This document shows, in pieces, positions 54,946-64,000 of a DNA stretch of 64,000 nucleotides; the stretch's first letter is position 1; every line of letters starts with the position of its first letter. Below the pieces are notes generated by a model that searched no databases, was not told where the DNA came from, and saw only the letters and a list, made by a program, of their open reading frames with translations. Made by a program: the position numbers and the translations under genes. The DNA is taken from the NCBI RefSeq assembly GCF_000765745.2, contig NZ_JRPC02000012.1, forward strand, positions 1 to 64,000, given 5' to 3'. The stretch comes from Helicobacter apodemus. Its GTDB lineage: Bacteria > Campylobacterota > Campylobacteria > Campylobacterales > Helicobacteraceae.

Positions 54946-55698
54946 ATGAAAATCGGTAATACACAAAATAATGAAGCTTTATCTAGTCTCAATAAAGCAA
55001 AGGAAGAAGAAAAATCAGCATTAAAAAAAATTGCCTCAGATCGTCCTATTGATGCTACAAATGGTGCTTCTTTAGCTATTGCTAATGAACTTTTAGCACA
55101 AGCTAATTCAATGTCTCAAAGCATAAGGAATGCTAATGATGCCTTAGGAGTAATGCAAATTGCCGATGGAGCCTTATCAACCATTACCGATTCCGCTATT
55201 AAGATTAATGAGCTATCTGTAGCTTTAGGGAATCCTGCTTTAAATAGTTCCCAAAGGGCTATGATTGAAAATCAAGCAGCCACACTTACGCAATCTATGA
55301 ATAATTCTGTAAGTCAAGCCACTTTTAATGGTAAAAATGTTTTTAGCGGACAAATGAGTTTTGTAACAGGCAATGGAACACAAAGTATTAACTTGCAAGC
55401 CCCTAATACCGATTCTTTAAGTGTAAATAACCAACAAAGTATTTTGGATTTTATCAATAATGTTAATTCAAAACGAGCTGATATTGGTGCTGCTATGAAT
55501 GGAGTGCAATCTGGAATTAATACCAGTATGAATACCATTGTCAATTTAAAAGCAGCAGAGAGTAACTTGCAATCTAATGATTTAGCAGAGAATTATAATA
55601 CATTAAATACTGCCAAACTTAAAGAAAATGCGGCTTTATATGCTAATGCCTTTAATACACAAAATTTACAAAATCGTCTTGATGTGTTATTAGGGTAA
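54946..55698 (+). CDS. flaC: FlaC-type short flagellin homologue
   Basis: 250 aa, nearly the length of C. jejuni FlaC (249 aa). It keeps only the conserved N- and C-terminal flagellin helices and lacks the variable surface domains: ALKKIASDRPIDATNGASLA, NANDALGVMQIADGALSTIT, NGKNVFSGQMSFVTGNGTQS and ENAALYANAFNTQNLQNRLD. In Campylobacter FlaC is secreted through the flagellar export system and is not a main filament protein. aaggag precedes ATG 54946. Confidence 0.88.
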   Translation: MKIGNTQNNEALSSLNKAKEEEKSALKKIASDRPIDATNGASLAIANELLAQANSMSQSIRNANDALGVMQIADGALSTITDSAIKINELSVALGNPALNSSQRAMIENQAATLTQSMNNSVSQATFNGKNVFSGQMSFVTGNGTQSINLQAPNTDSLSVNNQQSILDFINNVNSKRADIGAAMNGVQSGINTSMNTIVNLKAAESNLQSNDLAENYNTLNTAKLKENAALYANAFNTQNLQNRLDVLLG

Positions 55699-55808
55699 AT
55701 TACTATCTTTATTTAAAAGATTTAAAAACTAGAAATATTCTATTAGATTTAATGGGAACTTCTAGGCTTTAATATTGATAGCAACACTTTATTAGGGAGG
55801 CAATATCT

Positions 55809-56549
55809 GTGTTTTTTAGTAAATATTCTGCAAGCGGAAATGATTTTCTTCTTACACACACTTTTAAATACCAAGCAAATTCTTATCGTGATATTGCCAA
55901 AATAATTTGCCATCGCCAAAAGGGCATTGGTGCGGATGGACTAATCGTGCTTAAGCCCCATAATATTTATGATATAGAATGGGAATTTTATAATGCCGAT
56001 GGTAGTCAGCCTAATATGTGTGGAAATGGCACAAGGGCAACTGCAATGTATGCTAGAGATTTTGGTTTAGCCGCACAAAAACAAAAGATTCTAACAAAAG
56101 CGGGTGTAATTAATGTGGAATTACAAGAAAATATGGTGGAGAGTGAATTAACCCAAGCTGTAATTTTGCAAAAAGATATTATAGAGTTTAATATAAAATG
56201 GTGGCTTATTGATACAGGAGTGCCTCATTTAGTTTGTGAAAATGCCAATCTTAGCAAAGAAGACTTGAAAAGTTTGCGTCATAAATATAATGCGAATGTG
56301 AATATTGCTAAGTTGGAGGAAGGAAGGGTGATTGCAAGGACTTTTGAAAGGGGTGTAGAGGATGAAACTTTAGCTTGTGGAACAGGGATGGCAGCTATGT
56401 TTTATTATCTTTTTAAGCAAGGAAAAGTCTCTAACTCTACCCTTTTTAATCCAGCTAGTGGAGAAAATTTATACCTCAAAGAAGAAAAAGGGAAAATATT
56501 TTTAAAAGGAAGAGTAAAGAAGATTTGCGATTTTATTTATCAAATTTAA
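55809..56549 (+). CDS. dapF: Diaminopimelate epimerase DapF
   Basis: 246 aa from GTG 55809 with gggagg 8 nt upstream. It converts LL- to meso-diaminopimelate for lysine and peptidoglycan. Two catalytic cysteines: PNMCGNGTRATAMYARDFG and TLACGTGMAAMFYYLF. The last 17 nt overlap the end of the convergent small gene. Confidence 0.95.
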   Translation: MFFSKYSASGNDFLLTHTFKYQANSYRDIAKIICHRQKGIGADGLIVLKPHNIYDIEWEFYNADGSQPNMCGNGTRATAMYARDFGLAAQKQKILTKAGVINVELQENMVESELTQAVILQKDIIEFNIKWWLIDTGVPHLVCENANLSKEDLKSLRHKYNANVNIAKLEEGRVIARTFERGVEDETLACGTGMAAMFYYLFKQGKVSNSTLFNPASGENLYLKEEKGKIFLKGRVKKICDFIYQI

Positions 56550-56742
56550 TCACAAATCTTCCATTTTCTAGGATGATAGAGAATTGCTCTTTAGTATTTA
56601 AATCAATTAAAAAACACTCATCACTATTTTCTAACTCATAACGTTCTTTTGGATAGAGAGAAAGCCTACGTTTAACTTCTTCTAAATCTTCACAAAGGGC
56701 ACTAAAGCCAAACATTATAAGCTTATAAGAAAAATCTTCCAT
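56533..56742 (-). CDS. Small hypothetical protein downstream of maeB
   Basis: 69 aa, acidic, soluble (FGFSALCEDLEEVKRRLSLY, ECFLIDLNTKEQFSIILENG). Its ATG overlaps the maeB stop (TAATG), so it is translated after it. I recognise no domain; the coupled start and complete frame suggest a real gene. Confidence 0.65.
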   Translation of the reverse strand: MEDFSYKLIMFGFSALCEDLEEVKRRLSLYPKERYELENSDECFLIDLNTKEQFSIILENGRFVIKFDK

Positions 56743-57974
56743 TAGATGCTCTTAATCCTTGCAACACCGCTATCAATAGCAGCTTGAGCTACGGCATTAG
56801 AAATAAAACTCTTAAGTCTTGTATCAAAAGGTGAAGGAATGATATATTCTTTGCCAAATTCAAATTTTCTTTGATGGATTTTTTCTAATTCTGCTTTTAG
56901 TTGCGTAGGAATCTCTTCTCTTGCAAGTTCTGCTAGAGCGTTAGCTGCAGCTAATTTCATCGCTTCATTGATACATTTTGCTCTAGCTATTAATGCACCT
57001 TTAAAGATATAAGGGAAACCTAAAACATTGTTAATTTGGTTGGGATAATCACTTCTTCCAGTAGCAATGATTGCATCAGGTTTAGTTTGTTTAGCAAGTA
57101 GGGGGTCAATTTCTGGAATGGGGTTTGCCATAACAAAAATCATAGGATTCTTATTCATATTTTCAATATCTTTAGGCTTTAGGGTATCTCCTCTTGCTAA
57201 CCCCAAGAGGACATCAGCACCATCTAGAGCTTCTTGGTAACTATTAATCTCTTTATTAATTATAAATTCCTTTTTAAAACTATTGAGTGAATCTTTTCTA
57301 TGGGTCGTAATGGCACCCTTACTATCAAACATAATAATCTCTTTTACCCCAAGTTTTTTAGCGATTTTCGCACAAGCAATAGCAGCCCCACCAGCACCTA
57401 AGACTACCACTTTTAAATCCTTAATATCTTTATTAGCAATTTTTGCTCCATTAATAATACCCGCAGCAGAGATAATAGCGGTTCCGTGCTGATCATCGTG
57501 CATAATAGGAATATCTAAAATTTCTTTTAGTCGTTTTTCAATATAAAAACATTCTGGAGCTTTAATATCTTCTAAATTAATGCCACCAAAAGTAGGTGCT
57601 ATGGAGCGGACAATATCTACAAATTTATCAGGATTTGTTTCATCTATTTCAATATCAAAAGCATTAATACCTGCAAATTTCTTAAATAAAACAGCCTTTC
57701 CCTCCATAACAGGTTTTCCCGCTAAAGCTCCTATATTACCTAACCCTAAAACGGCAGTTCCATTGGAGATAACCGCTACAAGATTGCTTTTTGTGGTGTA
57801 ATCATAGGCAAGATTAGGGTCTTTTTGAATCTCTTTACAAGGGACAGCGACACCGGGAGAATAGGCTAAAGATAAATCGTGTTCATTTTCTAAACACTTA
57901 CTTGATGTAACTTGGATTTTTCCCCCTTGGTGGTAGGGGAGAGAATCAGGGTAGGTTTGTTTTAAATCTTCCAT
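56742..57974 (-). CDS. maeB: Malic enzyme (oxaloacetate-decarboxylating malate dehydrogenase)
   Basis: 410 aa. It converts malate to pyruvate and CO2 with NAD(P). [50 protein letters not shown] and the dinucleotide fold [16 protein letters not shown] identify the short prokaryotic malic enzyme, without the phosphotransacetylase-like extension of long MaeB. Confidence 0.95.
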   Translation of the reverse strand: MEDLKQTYPDSLPYHQGGKIQVTSSKCLENEHDLSLAYSPGVAVPCKEIQKDPNLAYDYTTKSNLVAVISNGTAVLGLGNIGALAGKPVMEGKAVLFKKFAGINAFDIEIDETNPDKFVDIVRSIAPTFGGINLEDIKAPECFYIEKRLKEILDIPIMHDDQHGTAIISAAGIINGAKIANKDIKDLKVVVLGAGGAAIACAKIAKKLGVKEIIMFDSKGAITTHRKDSLNSFKKEFIINKEINSYQEALDGADVLLGLARGDTLKPKDIENMNKNPMIFVMANPIPEIDPLLAKQTKPDAIIATGRSDYPNQINNVLGFPYIFKGALIARAKCINEAMKLAAANALAELAREEIPTQLKAELEKIHQRKFEFGKEYIIPSPFDTRLKSFISNAVAQAAIDSGVARIKSI

Positions 57975-58175
57975 AATAAAGGAATCCTTATTTAAAAGTT
58001 TTTAAGATTTGGGAATTTAAGCGAAAATTTAATAAAAAAACTTTTAAATTTAGACAGAAATAATTTAATATTTTGCTTGCCTTAATGAAAAACCTTAAAT
58101 TTCGCATAAATAATGCTTTTTTAAAAGTCTATAAGATACAATTAACAATCTAATCTGCTTGTTTTAAGGATTGTT

Positions 58176-60947
58176 ATGGATTATAAAGATACTTTAGAGT
58201 TACCCGCTACAAGTTTCCCTATGCGTGGAAATTTGCCTCAAAATGAACCCAAAACTTATCGGCGATGGAAAGAAAATAAAGTTTATGCAAGAATGCTAAA
58301 GAATCGTCAAAACGCTAAGGAAACTTTTAATCTTCACGATGGCCCCCCTTATGCTAATGGGCATTTACATATTGGGCACGCACTTAATAAAATCTTAAAA
58401 GATATTATTAATAAATACCATTATTTTCAAGGGAAGCAGATTTTTTATACCCCCGGTTGGGACTGCCACGGACTTCCTATAGAGCAACAAGTAGAGAAAA
58501 AATTAGGAAAAGAAAAAAAAGATTTACTTCCTAAGGTGAAAATTAGAGAGCTTTGTAGAAAACACGCAGAGGAATTTGTAGGGATTCAAAGTGCAGAATT
58601 TTTAGAACTTGGGGTGGTTGGAGATTTTGATAATCCTTATAAAACGATGAATTTTGCATTTGAAGCAAATATTTATAAAGCACTTTGTGAAATTGCAAAA
58701 AAAGGCTTATTAAAAGAAAGGAGTAAGCCTGTATATTGGAGTTGGGCTTGTCAAACAGCTTTAGCAGAGGCGGAAGTAGAATATGAGGAAAAGGAAAGCG
58801 ATTCGATTTATGTAGCCTTTGCTTTACAAAAAGATGCACTAGAAGTTTTAGGGGTTGAAAAAGCCTATTGTGTGATTTGGACGACAACACCTTGGACTTT
58901 GCCTGCCAATAGTGGAATTGCCCTTAATCCTAATGAGGAATATGCCCTAACTAGTGATAATAAAATTATTCTCGCCTCTGCAGTGCAGAAGCTTTTTGAA
59001 GAAGGAGTGGTTGAAAATAAAATTGTCAAAACCTTTAAAGCACACATTTTAGAAAATAAACACGCTATTAATCCGCTTAATGGGAGAGATTCAACGATTA
59101 TATTAGGGGAACATGTCGCAGCTAGTGAGGGGAGTGGTTGTGTGCATACCGCACCAGGACACGGGGAGGATGATTATTTTGTTGGATTAAAATATAATCT
59201 TCCTGTATTAATGCCTGTAGATGATAGGGGTTGTTATGATGAGACTCTAATAAGAGAAAAATTATTTTTTAATCCTAAGGAATTTGTAGGGCAATTTGTT
59301 TTTGATACGCATAAAAGAATCTTTGAGCTTTTAAGTGATAATCTTTTAAAACACCAAAAAATTAAGCATTCTTATCCCCATTGTTGGCGTTCTCATAAAC
59401 CCATCATTTTTCGTGCTACCAAGCAGTGGTTTATAGTATTGGATGAACCCTTTAGCAAGGAGGGTAAAACCTTGCGAGAGATTGCTTTAGAGGCAATTAA
59501 TCAAACAATCTTTTATCCAGAGCATGGCAAAAATAGGCTTTATACGATGATTGAAAATCGTCCTGATTGGTGCATATCACGACAAAGGGATTGGGGGGTG
59601 CCGATTGCGTTTTTTAGGGATAAACGAAGTGGGGAAGTGTTATTAGATAATGAAGTTTTGGATTTTATCGCGAGTATTTTTGAAAAAGAAGGTTGTGATT
59701 CTTGGTGGAGCAAGAGTGTAGAGGAACTCTTAGCCCCAAAATATAGGGATAATGCTAAGTATTATGAGAAGATTCATCATATCTTAGATGTTTGGTTTGA
59801 TAGTGGAAGCACTTGGAGGGCAGTATTGCAAAATAGCCGATATGAGAGTGGAACTTACCCTGCTAGTATGTATTTAGAGGGAAGCGACCAACATAGGGGT
59901 TGGTTTCATAGCTCTTTACTTGTAAGTTGTGCAATTAATGAAAAAGCCCCTTATAAAAGCATTTTAACGCATGGATTTACGATGGATGAGAGGGGCGAGA
60001 AAATGAGTAAATCTAAGGGAAATGTGATTGCTCCCAAAGATGCTCTAAAGGAATTTGGAAGTGAAATTTTACGATTATGGGTAGCTATGAGCGATTACCA
60101 AAATGATCAAAGGATTTCTAAGAATATTTTAAACCAAGTTGGAGAGAATTACCGCAAAATACGCAATACCATTCGATTTTTATTAGCAAATACTAATGGG
60201 TTAGAATCCTTAGAGATGGAGCATTTTAATGCGATTGATTTGTGGATTTTACAGAGGGCTAAAGAAACTTTTGAGGTTGTCAATGGATATTTTAAGGCTT
60301 ATGAATTTTCTAAAGGTTTGCAAGAATTAAATTTTTTCTTAAGCAATGAATTAAGCGGAATCTATTTGGATTTATGTAAAGATAACCTCTATTGTAACGC
60401 ACCAATTTCTAAAGGAAGAAGGGCTTCACAAAGTGTTATGGCACTTATTGGTGGTAGGCTCTTTGGGCTTTTAGCACCTATTTTAACCTATACGATTAAT
60501 GAAGCTTTAAGCCATACGCAAAGCCTAGCACTTTTAGAATCTTGTGGCATAAGTACTAATAGTGATGTTTTTGAAATATTCTATACACCTTTACCTACTT
60601 TAAAGAGTCCTAAGCAAGATTTTGCGTATTTACTTGCCTTAAGAAGTGCATTTTTAGAGCAAATTGATAGTTTAAAAAAGGATTCTAAAATAAAATCCAC
60701 TCTTGAGATTAATTTAGTATTACCTAAAACTTTAGATTTTCCAGAGCTAAATATTTGGCTTATGGTAAGTTCTGTAACACAAAAAGTTGAAAGCGAAGTG
60801 CTAGGAAGTTTTATGCTAGAGGAGGAGGAATATATCTTAGCAAGAGCAAAAGGGTATAAATGCCCTAGATGTTGGCAGTATATTGCAAAGAGTGAGGGGG
60901 ATACTTGTTTGCGTTGCAGTGAAGTTTTAAAACATAAGAGTCTTTAA
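58176..60947 (+). CDS. ileS: Isoleucyl-tRNA synthetase
   Basis: 923 aa. Class I synthetase: HIGH region PYANGHLHIGHALNKIL, KMSKS loop GEKMSKSKGNVIAPKDAL, editing domain with WTTTPWTLPAN, and the C-terminal zinc site CPRCWQY...CLRC. Family length. Its stop overlaps a 38-codon ORF by one base. Confidence 0.97.
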   Translation: MDYKDTLELPATSFPMRGNLPQNEPKTYRRWKENKVYARMLKNRQNAKETFNLHDGPPYANGHLHIGHALNKILKDIINKYHYFQGKQIFYTPGWDCHGLPIEQQVEKKLGKEKKDLLPKVKIRELCRKHAEEFVGIQSAEFLELGVVGDFDNPYKTMNFAFEANIYKALCEIAKKGLLKERSKPVYWSWACQTALAEAEVEYEEKESDSIYVAFALQKDALEVLGVEKAYCVIWTTTPWTLPANSGIALNPNEEYALTSDNKIILASAVQKLFEEGVVENKIVKTFKAHILENKHAINPLNGRDSTIILGEHVAASEGSGCVHTAPGHGEDDYFVGLKYNLPVLMPVDDRGCYDETLIREKLFFNPKEFVGQFVFDTHKRIFELLSDNLLKHQKIKHSYPHCWRSHKPIIFRATKQWFIVLDEPFSKEGKTLREIALEAINQTIFYPEHGKNRLYTMIENRPDWCISRQRDWGVPIAFFRDKRSGEVLLDNEVLDFIASIFEKEGCDSWWSKSVEELLAPKYRDNAKYYEKIHHILDVWFDSGSTWRAVLQNSRYESGTYPASMYLEGSDQHRGWFHSSLLVSCAINEKAPYKSILTHGFTMDERGEKMSKSKGNVIAPKDALKEFGSEILRLWVAMSDYQNDQRISKNILNQVGENYRKIRNTIRFLLANTNGLESLEMEHFNAIDLWILQRAKETFEVVNGYFKAYEFSKGLQELNFFLSNELSGIYLDLCKDNLYCNAPISKGRRASQSVMALIGGRLFGLLAPILTYTINEALSHTQSLALLESCGISTNSDVFEIFYTPLPTLKSPKQDFAYLLALRSAFLEQIDSLKKDSKIKSTLEINLVLPKTLDFPELNIWLMVSSVTQKVESEVLGSFMLEEEEYILARAKGYKCPRCWQYIAKSEGDTCLRCSEVLKHKSL

Positions 60948-61063
60948 TGTTTAAAGATTTTTTTGACTTCACAAAGCCTGTTGGATTAGATGAAACTTGG
61001 GTGAGTATTTTTGTTGTTTTGCTGTGTATGTGGGGCTTATATAAGATTTTTAAAAAAAAGTAA
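60947..61063 (+). CDS. 38-aa single-helix membrane mini-protein after ileS
   Basis: ATG 60947 overlaps the ileS stop (TAATG) and the frame ends at TAA 61061-61063. The product is a polar N-terminus (FKDFFDFTKPVGLDETW), one membrane helix (VSIFVVLLCMWGLYKIF) and a lysine-rich end (KKK). The coupled start and sensible topology suggest a real small protein; I do not recognise it. Confidence 0.55.
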   Translation: MFKDFFDFTKPVGLDETWVSIFVVLLCMWGLYKIFKKK

Positions 61064-61163
61064 AATATTTTTTTATAAATTTTTAAAGATTTTAGTCGTT
61101 TTCAAAATATTCTAAGCTTTTTTAAGTTAAAAGCTAAAAGCAATTATTGCATAAATAAAAATT

Positions 61164-61169
61164 TATAAT
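61164..61169 (+). promoter_or_regulatory. Candidate -10 box for nifS-nifU
   Basis: TATAAT at 61164-61169, 29 nt before nifS, in an AT-rich region that also holds aattat/ataatt repeats. Fe-S assembly genes are often iron-regulated, but no clear Fur box is seen. Confidence 0.45.
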
Positions 61170-61197
61170 TATACATAGAGATTTGAAAGGATAATAA

Positions 61198-62370
<1,173 letters not shown>

Positions 62371-62380
62371 AGGAGAGACA

Positions 62381-63361
62381 ATGGCAAAAAATGAATTATT
62401 AGGTGGTGCATTGTGGGATGCGTATTCTAAAAAAGTTAGTGAAAGGATGGATAATCCTACCCATCTTGGAGTTATTACTCAAGAAGAGGCAGATAAAAGA
62501 GGTTTGAAGCTTATTATAGCTGATTATGGAGCAGAAGCTTGCGGAGATGCTGTAAGGCTTTATTGGTTGGTAGATTCTGAAGATACCATTGTAGATGCGA
62601 AATTTAAAAGTTTTGGCTGTGGGACCGCTATTGCAAGTAGCGATATGATGGTGGAACTATGTTTAGGGAAAAAAGTTCAAGAGGCTGTGAAAATTACTAA
62701 TATTGATGTAGAAAAAGCCCTAAGGGATGATCCAGATACTCCAGCAGTTCCGGGACAAAAAATGCATTGCTCTGTTATGGCATATGATGTTATTAAAAAA
62801 GCAGCAGCTTTATATTTGGGTAAGAATCCAGAAGATTTTGAGGATGAAATTATAGTTTGTGAATGCGCTAGAGTGAGTTTGGGAACCCTCAAAGAAGTTA
62901 TTAAACTTAATGATTTAAAAACCGTTGAGGAAATTACAGAATATACCAAAGCAGGAGCATTTTGTAAAAGTTGTGTAAAACCAGGAGGGCACGAGGAGAG
63001 AGAATATTACTTGGTAGATATTTTACGTGAAGTTCGTGCAGAAATGGAAGAGGAATCCCTAAAAAGTAAAGCAGATTTAGAGAGCAAAGGGGATTTAGCC
63101 TTTGCCGATATGACTTTGGTGCAGAAAATTAAATCTATTGAAGGTGTTATAGATGAGAGGATTCGTCCTATGCTTATGATGGATGGGGGTAATATGGAGA
63201 TTATAGAGTTGAAAAACGCGAGTGATGGTTATACAGATGTATATATCCGCTATCTTGGTGCTTGCAGTGGTTGTGCAAGTGGCTCTACAGGGACGCTTTT
63301 TGCTATTGAATCAGTTTTACAAGAGAATTTAGATTCTAGCATTCGTGTATTTCCTGTATGA
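62381..63361 (+). CDS. nifU: Fe-S cluster scaffold NifU
   Basis: 326 aa with all three NifU parts: an IscU-like domain (FGCGTAIASSDMMVELCLGK, QKMHCSVM), a central [2Fe-2S] domain (CECARVSLGTL...CKSCVKPGG) and a C-terminal Nfu domain (RYLGACSGCASGSTGTL). It receives sulfur from NifS. Followed 53 nt later by the SRP RNA gene. Confidence 0.97.
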   Translation: MAKNELLGGALWDAYSKKVSERMDNPTHLGVITQEEADKRGLKLIIADYGAEACGDAVRLYWLVDSEDTIVDAKFKSFGCGTAIASSDMMVELCLGKKVQEAVKITNIDVEKALRDDPDTPAVPGQKMHCSVMAYDVIKKAAALYLGKNPEDFEDEIIVCECARVSLGTLKEVIKLNDLKTVEEITEYTKAGAFCKSCVKPGGHEEREYYLVDILREVRAEMEEESLKSKADLESKGDLAFADMTLVQKIKSIEGVIDERIRPMLMMDGGNMEIIELKNASDGYTDVYIRYLGACSGCASGSTGTLFAIESVLQENLDSSIRVFPV

Positions 63362-63401
63362 AGTAATTTGTGGCTTTATTAAAGTTTTATCTAAAAAACT
63401 T

Positions 63402-63407
63402 TATCAT
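63402..63407 (+). promoter_or_regulatory. Candidate -10 box for the SRP RNA gene
   Basis: TATCAT at 63402-63407, about 7 nt before the first base of the predicted RNA hairpin. Confidence 0.45.
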
Positions 63408-63413
63408 TTTATA

Positions 63414-63517
63414 GCCCTTTTTGAGACTTGTGCAATAGCCTCTTTGGATAATGCTTCAGGGTGGGAACACAGCAGAGCCTCTAAAGATACTATGTGCCGC
63501 AAGTATCTTAAGGAGGG
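63414..63517 (+). ncRNA. ffs: Signal recognition particle RNA (4.5S-type)
   Basis: About 103 nt that fold into one long hairpin. The apex has the universal SRP domain IV layout CAGG-GTG-GGAA-CAC-AGCA (63458-63474): a GGAA tetraloop on a 3-bp stem flanked by the CAGG/AGCA symmetric loop that binds the Ffh M domain. Below it GCTT/GAGC, CTTTGG/CTAAAG, ATAG/CTAT and ACTTG/CAAGT pair, and the base is CCCTTTTTGAG against the end CTTAAGGAGGG. A T-run follows at 63518-63522. A spurious ORF crosses it. Ffh is encoded at 45658. Confidence 0.9.
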
Positions 63518-64000
63518 TTTTTACTCTTCAGAATATAAAATTTTCCCATTTCGCGTGAAATTTAGCCTAAAACATTAAAAGCCATTAAGGTGTAATCTAA
63601 TGCAGAAACAAAAATATTAGCAGATGGGAGAAAATATTTTTTACTACACTTAATTCAAAAATCTAAGGGGAATGAACAACAATGCAAGGGCAAGATTCAT
63701 CACAAGAAGAATAAAACAAGGACTTATAAGCTTTGATAAAATAGTTGCTTTTGTGGGATCAGTTATTGATGAATATGTTGTATTAAATGAGTAGCCATTT
63801 TTAATTGAGTTTATATTTCATTTTTATTTAGTTTCTTAGTATTTATTTGATAAATATAATAAATTTTAAGGCATTTAAACTAGAAAAAAAGATTGAATAA
63901 ATATCATTCTAAAGATTAGATTATATTTTACATAAGCAAATAACATTCTCTTCACTTAAACATATTAAGAAATCCTTATTAAATAATCCTAAAGAGCAGC
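63518..64000. other. AT-rich region at the right edge, no secure gene
   Basis: After the SRP RNA I see no intact gene. A plus-strand frame at 63672-63794 could give a 40-aa peptide (MNNNARARFITRRIKQGLIS and onward to VVLNE), preceded closely by aagggg, but I recognise nothing in it. On the minus strand a frame is open for 26 codons from the right edge to a stop at 63921, possibly the end of a gene beyond the window. Confidence 0.35.

Noticed and set aside
63345-63578. A 77-aa ORF after nifU
   Set aside because: It overlaps the nifU end and runs through the SRP RNA; no protein family match.

Overview
The window is low-GC chromosomal DNA from a member of the Campylobacterota, almost certainly a urease-positive Helicobacter of the enterohepatic type. 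Evidence: a Helicobacter-type urease (fused small subunit UreA plus UreB, then ureE-F-G-H), a cbb3 oxidase operon, NifS/NifU-type Fe-S assembly, a PerR-like regulator, hef-type RND efflux genes, flagellar genes with a sigma-54 promoter, and many TTG starts. The species cannot be fixed from the sequence alone.

Layout. 1-1587: 3' part of a DUF2972 surface-carbohydrate-type gene with a Lys/Glu-rich insert. 2013-7295: urease operon ureA-ureB-(ureI)-ureE-ureF-ureG-ureH. The catalytic and nickel-insertion genes are intact, but ureI, the acid-gated urea channel, is a wreck and UreA lacks the H. pylori C-terminal tail. 7622-8869 (minus): an acyltransferase gene broken by several frameshifts. 8997-10501: a small HTH protein and hemW. 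10615-15680: a three-gene RND efflux system. 15796-22669: beta-propeller/helical-repeat gene, ispG, tatC, queA, rsmG, two small conserved genes and a Crp/Fnr regulator, followed by a decayed PilJ-type sensor gene. 23219-28068: gpsA, fliI, a COG3400 gene, tgt. 28155-30608: a hemerythrin gene and a FapA/DUF342 gene. 30730-35393: ccoNOQP and accessory membrane genes, including a 37-aa ORF. 35413-40314: rpe, fbp, a duplicated Cys/His mini-protein, metG and a Mur-ligase-like gene. 40423-42656: phoX and a yqaA-type gene. 42883-44955: NifX-like gene, then flgG2-flgG behind a sigma-54 promoter. 44975-49156: perR-like gene, ffh, rpsP-khpA-rimM-trmD-rplS. 49158-50993 (minus): murB, fliQ, tpiA. 51091-56549: FUSC exporter, dcd, accB-accC, flaC, dapF. 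56533-63361: maeB and partner, ileS, nifS-nifU. 63414-63517: the SRP RNA.

How it fits together. Urease releases ammonia using nickel delivered by UreEFGH, but without UreI the enzyme is unlikely to serve gastric-acid survival as in H. pylori. ccoNOQP gives microaerobic respiration; hemW, nifSU and the hemerythrin gene deal with heme, Fe-S clusters and oxygen. ffh and its RNA partner both lie in the window, as do both tgt and queA of the queuosine pathway. TatC is present together with a probable Tat substrate (PhoX).

Most of the window is ordinary core genome. The less ordinary parts are the decay around the urease operon, a possible sigma-54 promoter for flaC inside accC, a perfect 22-bp palindrome between ffh and rpsP, the propeller-plus-solenoid protein, a tandem Cys/His mini-protein and the SRP RNA. 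I found no CRISPR array, tRNA, rRNA, insertion sequence or prophage, and no convincing wholly new multi-gene system.
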